Source: Mytilus californianus (lineage: Eukaryota > Mollusca > Bivalvia > Mytilida > Mytilidae). From it: DNA of 64,000 nucleotides. Made by a program: the position numbers and the translations under genes. Of the stretch, positions 62,660 through 64,000 are shown piece by piece. The notes beneath the pieces are model-generated. The model searched no databases, was not told the origin of the DNA, and worked only from the letters and a program-made list of their open reading frames with translations. Where the stretch lies: contig NW_026262712.1 of the NCBI RefSeq assembly GCF_021869535.1, positions 112,899,640 to 112,963,639 on the forward strand, given 5' to 3'. Position 1 is the stretch's first letter. Each line of letters opens with the position of its first letter.

Positions 62660-62860
62660 TGTAGTATATAACTATGGCCACCCTGGTTCTTCCGACCGGC
62701 AATCCCTTGCCAAAGTGGGGCGTCCTTTTGACTGTGCGGTATGTAGAGACTCGCAGCCACGTCCGATCAGAATGGGGAAGTTAACGTTATATCAGATACC
62801 TAGTGTACAAAGAGTGCAACGCTCTCTGCACATGAAAGAACCCTTTCGACAACTGTTTTA
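62660..62860 (+). repeat. Dispersed repeat D (SINE-like) copy
   Basis: 'actcgcagccacgtccgatc', 'agaatggggaagttaacgtt', 'agtgcaacgctctctgcaca': body of family D, lying just after the gene. Confidence 0.5.
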
Positions 62861-63370
62861 GGGATAGTAGGTGGTCTGTTGCAGGGTTCAATTTCTTTCC
62901 ATTACCGATCCGACCTCGTGTTCTAGTGGAATTCCTAATATCCTAGATTCACCCTGGACGACCTCTATTATACGACCCTTCACCCCGGAATATACGACCT
63001 ATCTATTGTATTAATTGTCCAATTGTTCTCGTTCTGATCATGTATGAAATAATTGCAACTGGACGAAAACAACTATTAATCAATAGTGTAATCTTAATTT
63101 CCTTGTAAGTAGCCAATGGTATTGTTGTACGGTTAAATTTGGTAATTGATTTACATTGTCTCAAAATACTTTGCCAATTTTGAGATTTTGATGAATCAAT
63201 TAAATTTCAGGAGGGTTAACTGATCGTTTGTTGGCTTACCGTCAAACGTCAAGTATGGTGGACCATGCGTTGCTCCTTGAAAACAAATGACCAAGTATTC
63301 TAATTTCTACATATAATAATAGACCACATTTATCTATCCTTAGTCTTTTGTTGTTTTGTGTATTTAATTA
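62861..63370. other. No gene seen
   Basis: Short words 'acgacctctattatacgacc' and 'cttcaccccggaatatacga' look like a local duplication; otherwise AT-rich. Confidence 0.3.
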
Positions 63371-64000
63371 GTGATAGTTTTACATGTTAATCTTTGTGGT
63401 TTTATCATTAACTTGATCTCTAGTTAGTTTTACATGTTAATCTTTGTGGTTGAATCATTGACTTGATCTCTAGTTAGTGTTACATGTTAATATTTGTGGT
63501 TGTATCATTGACTTGATCTCTAGTTAGTATTACATGTTAATCTTTGTGGTTGTATCATTGACTTGATCTCTAGTTTGTTTGACATGTTAATCTTTGTGGT
63601 TGGATCATTGACTAGATCTCTAGTTAGTTTTACATGTTAATCTTTGTTGTTGTATCATTGACTTGATCTCTAGTTAGTTTTACATGTTAATCTTTGTGGT
63701 TGTATCATTGACTTGATCTCTAGTTAGTTTTACATGTTAATATTTATGGTTGTATCACTGACTTGATCTCTAGTTAGTTTTACAGGTTAATCTTTGTGGT
63801 TGTATCATTGACTTGATCTCTAGTTAGTTTTACATATGAATCTTTGTGGTTGTATCATTGACTTGCTCTATAGTTAGTTTTACATGTTAATCTTTGTGGT
63901 TGTATCATTGACTTGATCTCTGGTAATCTTTGTGGTTGTATCATTGACTTGATCTCTAGTTAGTTTTGTGGTTATATCATTGACTTGATCTCTGACTAGT
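63371..64000. repeat. 50-bp minisatellite, >12 copies, runs off window
   Basis: Units of 50 bp starting tagttagttttacatgttaa and including 'ctttgtggttgtatcattga'. Most differ at one to three sites; the last units before the window end are shortened by internal deletions. Confidence 0.95.

Overview
The window is eukaryotic, AT-rich and mostly non-coding. Spliced genes with consensus GT-AG introns, very dense short dispersed repeats, many minisatellites and several transposon relics point to an invertebrate. The wording of the most abundant repeats (for example the motif around 'caatgagacaactctcc' and the tail with 'ccgcacccggagg') and the SINE-like units matches what I remember of marine mussels, so my best guess is a bivalve of the Mytilus type. 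This is recall, not a search.

One host gene is well supported. It lies on the plus strand from 49,639 to 62,592 and encodes a secreted or surface leucine-rich-repeat (LRR) protein of about 744 residues. Exon 1 carries the signal peptide and LRRNT cap, a 10.4 kb intron follows, exon 2 carries about 21 LRRs and most of the LRRCT cap, and a short exon 3 supplies the last cap cysteine and a stop, with a polyA signal 18 bases later.

Layout. 1-5,860: a broken piggyBac-type transposase gene (minus strand, two exons, frameshifts and stops), bracketed by two inverted copies of the 3' end of a reverse-transcriptase (RT) element (family A). 7,175-8,566: an inverted-repeat element with ~310-bp arms, then a separate ~60-bp-arm hairpin. 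9,290-18,800: dispersed repeats B, C, D and F, a 25-bp minisatellite grown inside a family C tail, and two blocks of ~135-175 bp tandem units. 20,500-26,660: a worn RT relic, a SINE-like unit, a third family A copy, a 64-bp minisatellite grown inside family B, and a 47-bp array split by a family C insertion. 30,503-32,265: the best preserved RT relic with its own 3' tail (this identifies family C), abutting a family B copy. 33,245-46,875: scattered repeats and two small minisatellites. 47,161-48,535: a 28/60-bp composite minisatellite between two ~100-bp direct repeats. 49,639-62,592: the LRR gene, whose first intron holds two neighbouring arrays (42-bp units, and 23-bp units in a 69-bp higher-order period). 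63,371 to the window end: a 50-bp array that runs off the edge.

Family names used here are local labels: A and C are 3' ends of two RT elements; B is the commonest dispersed repeat; D is a SINE-like unit with a 'caatcaatca' tail; F is a short G/C-tract repeat. I found no rRNA, no convincing tRNA gene, no CRISPR and no prokaryotic operon. I see no clear new biological system. The most instructive theme is repeat evolution: two minisatellites begin and end inside known dispersed elements, one array is split by an element, and several transposon fossils remain readable.
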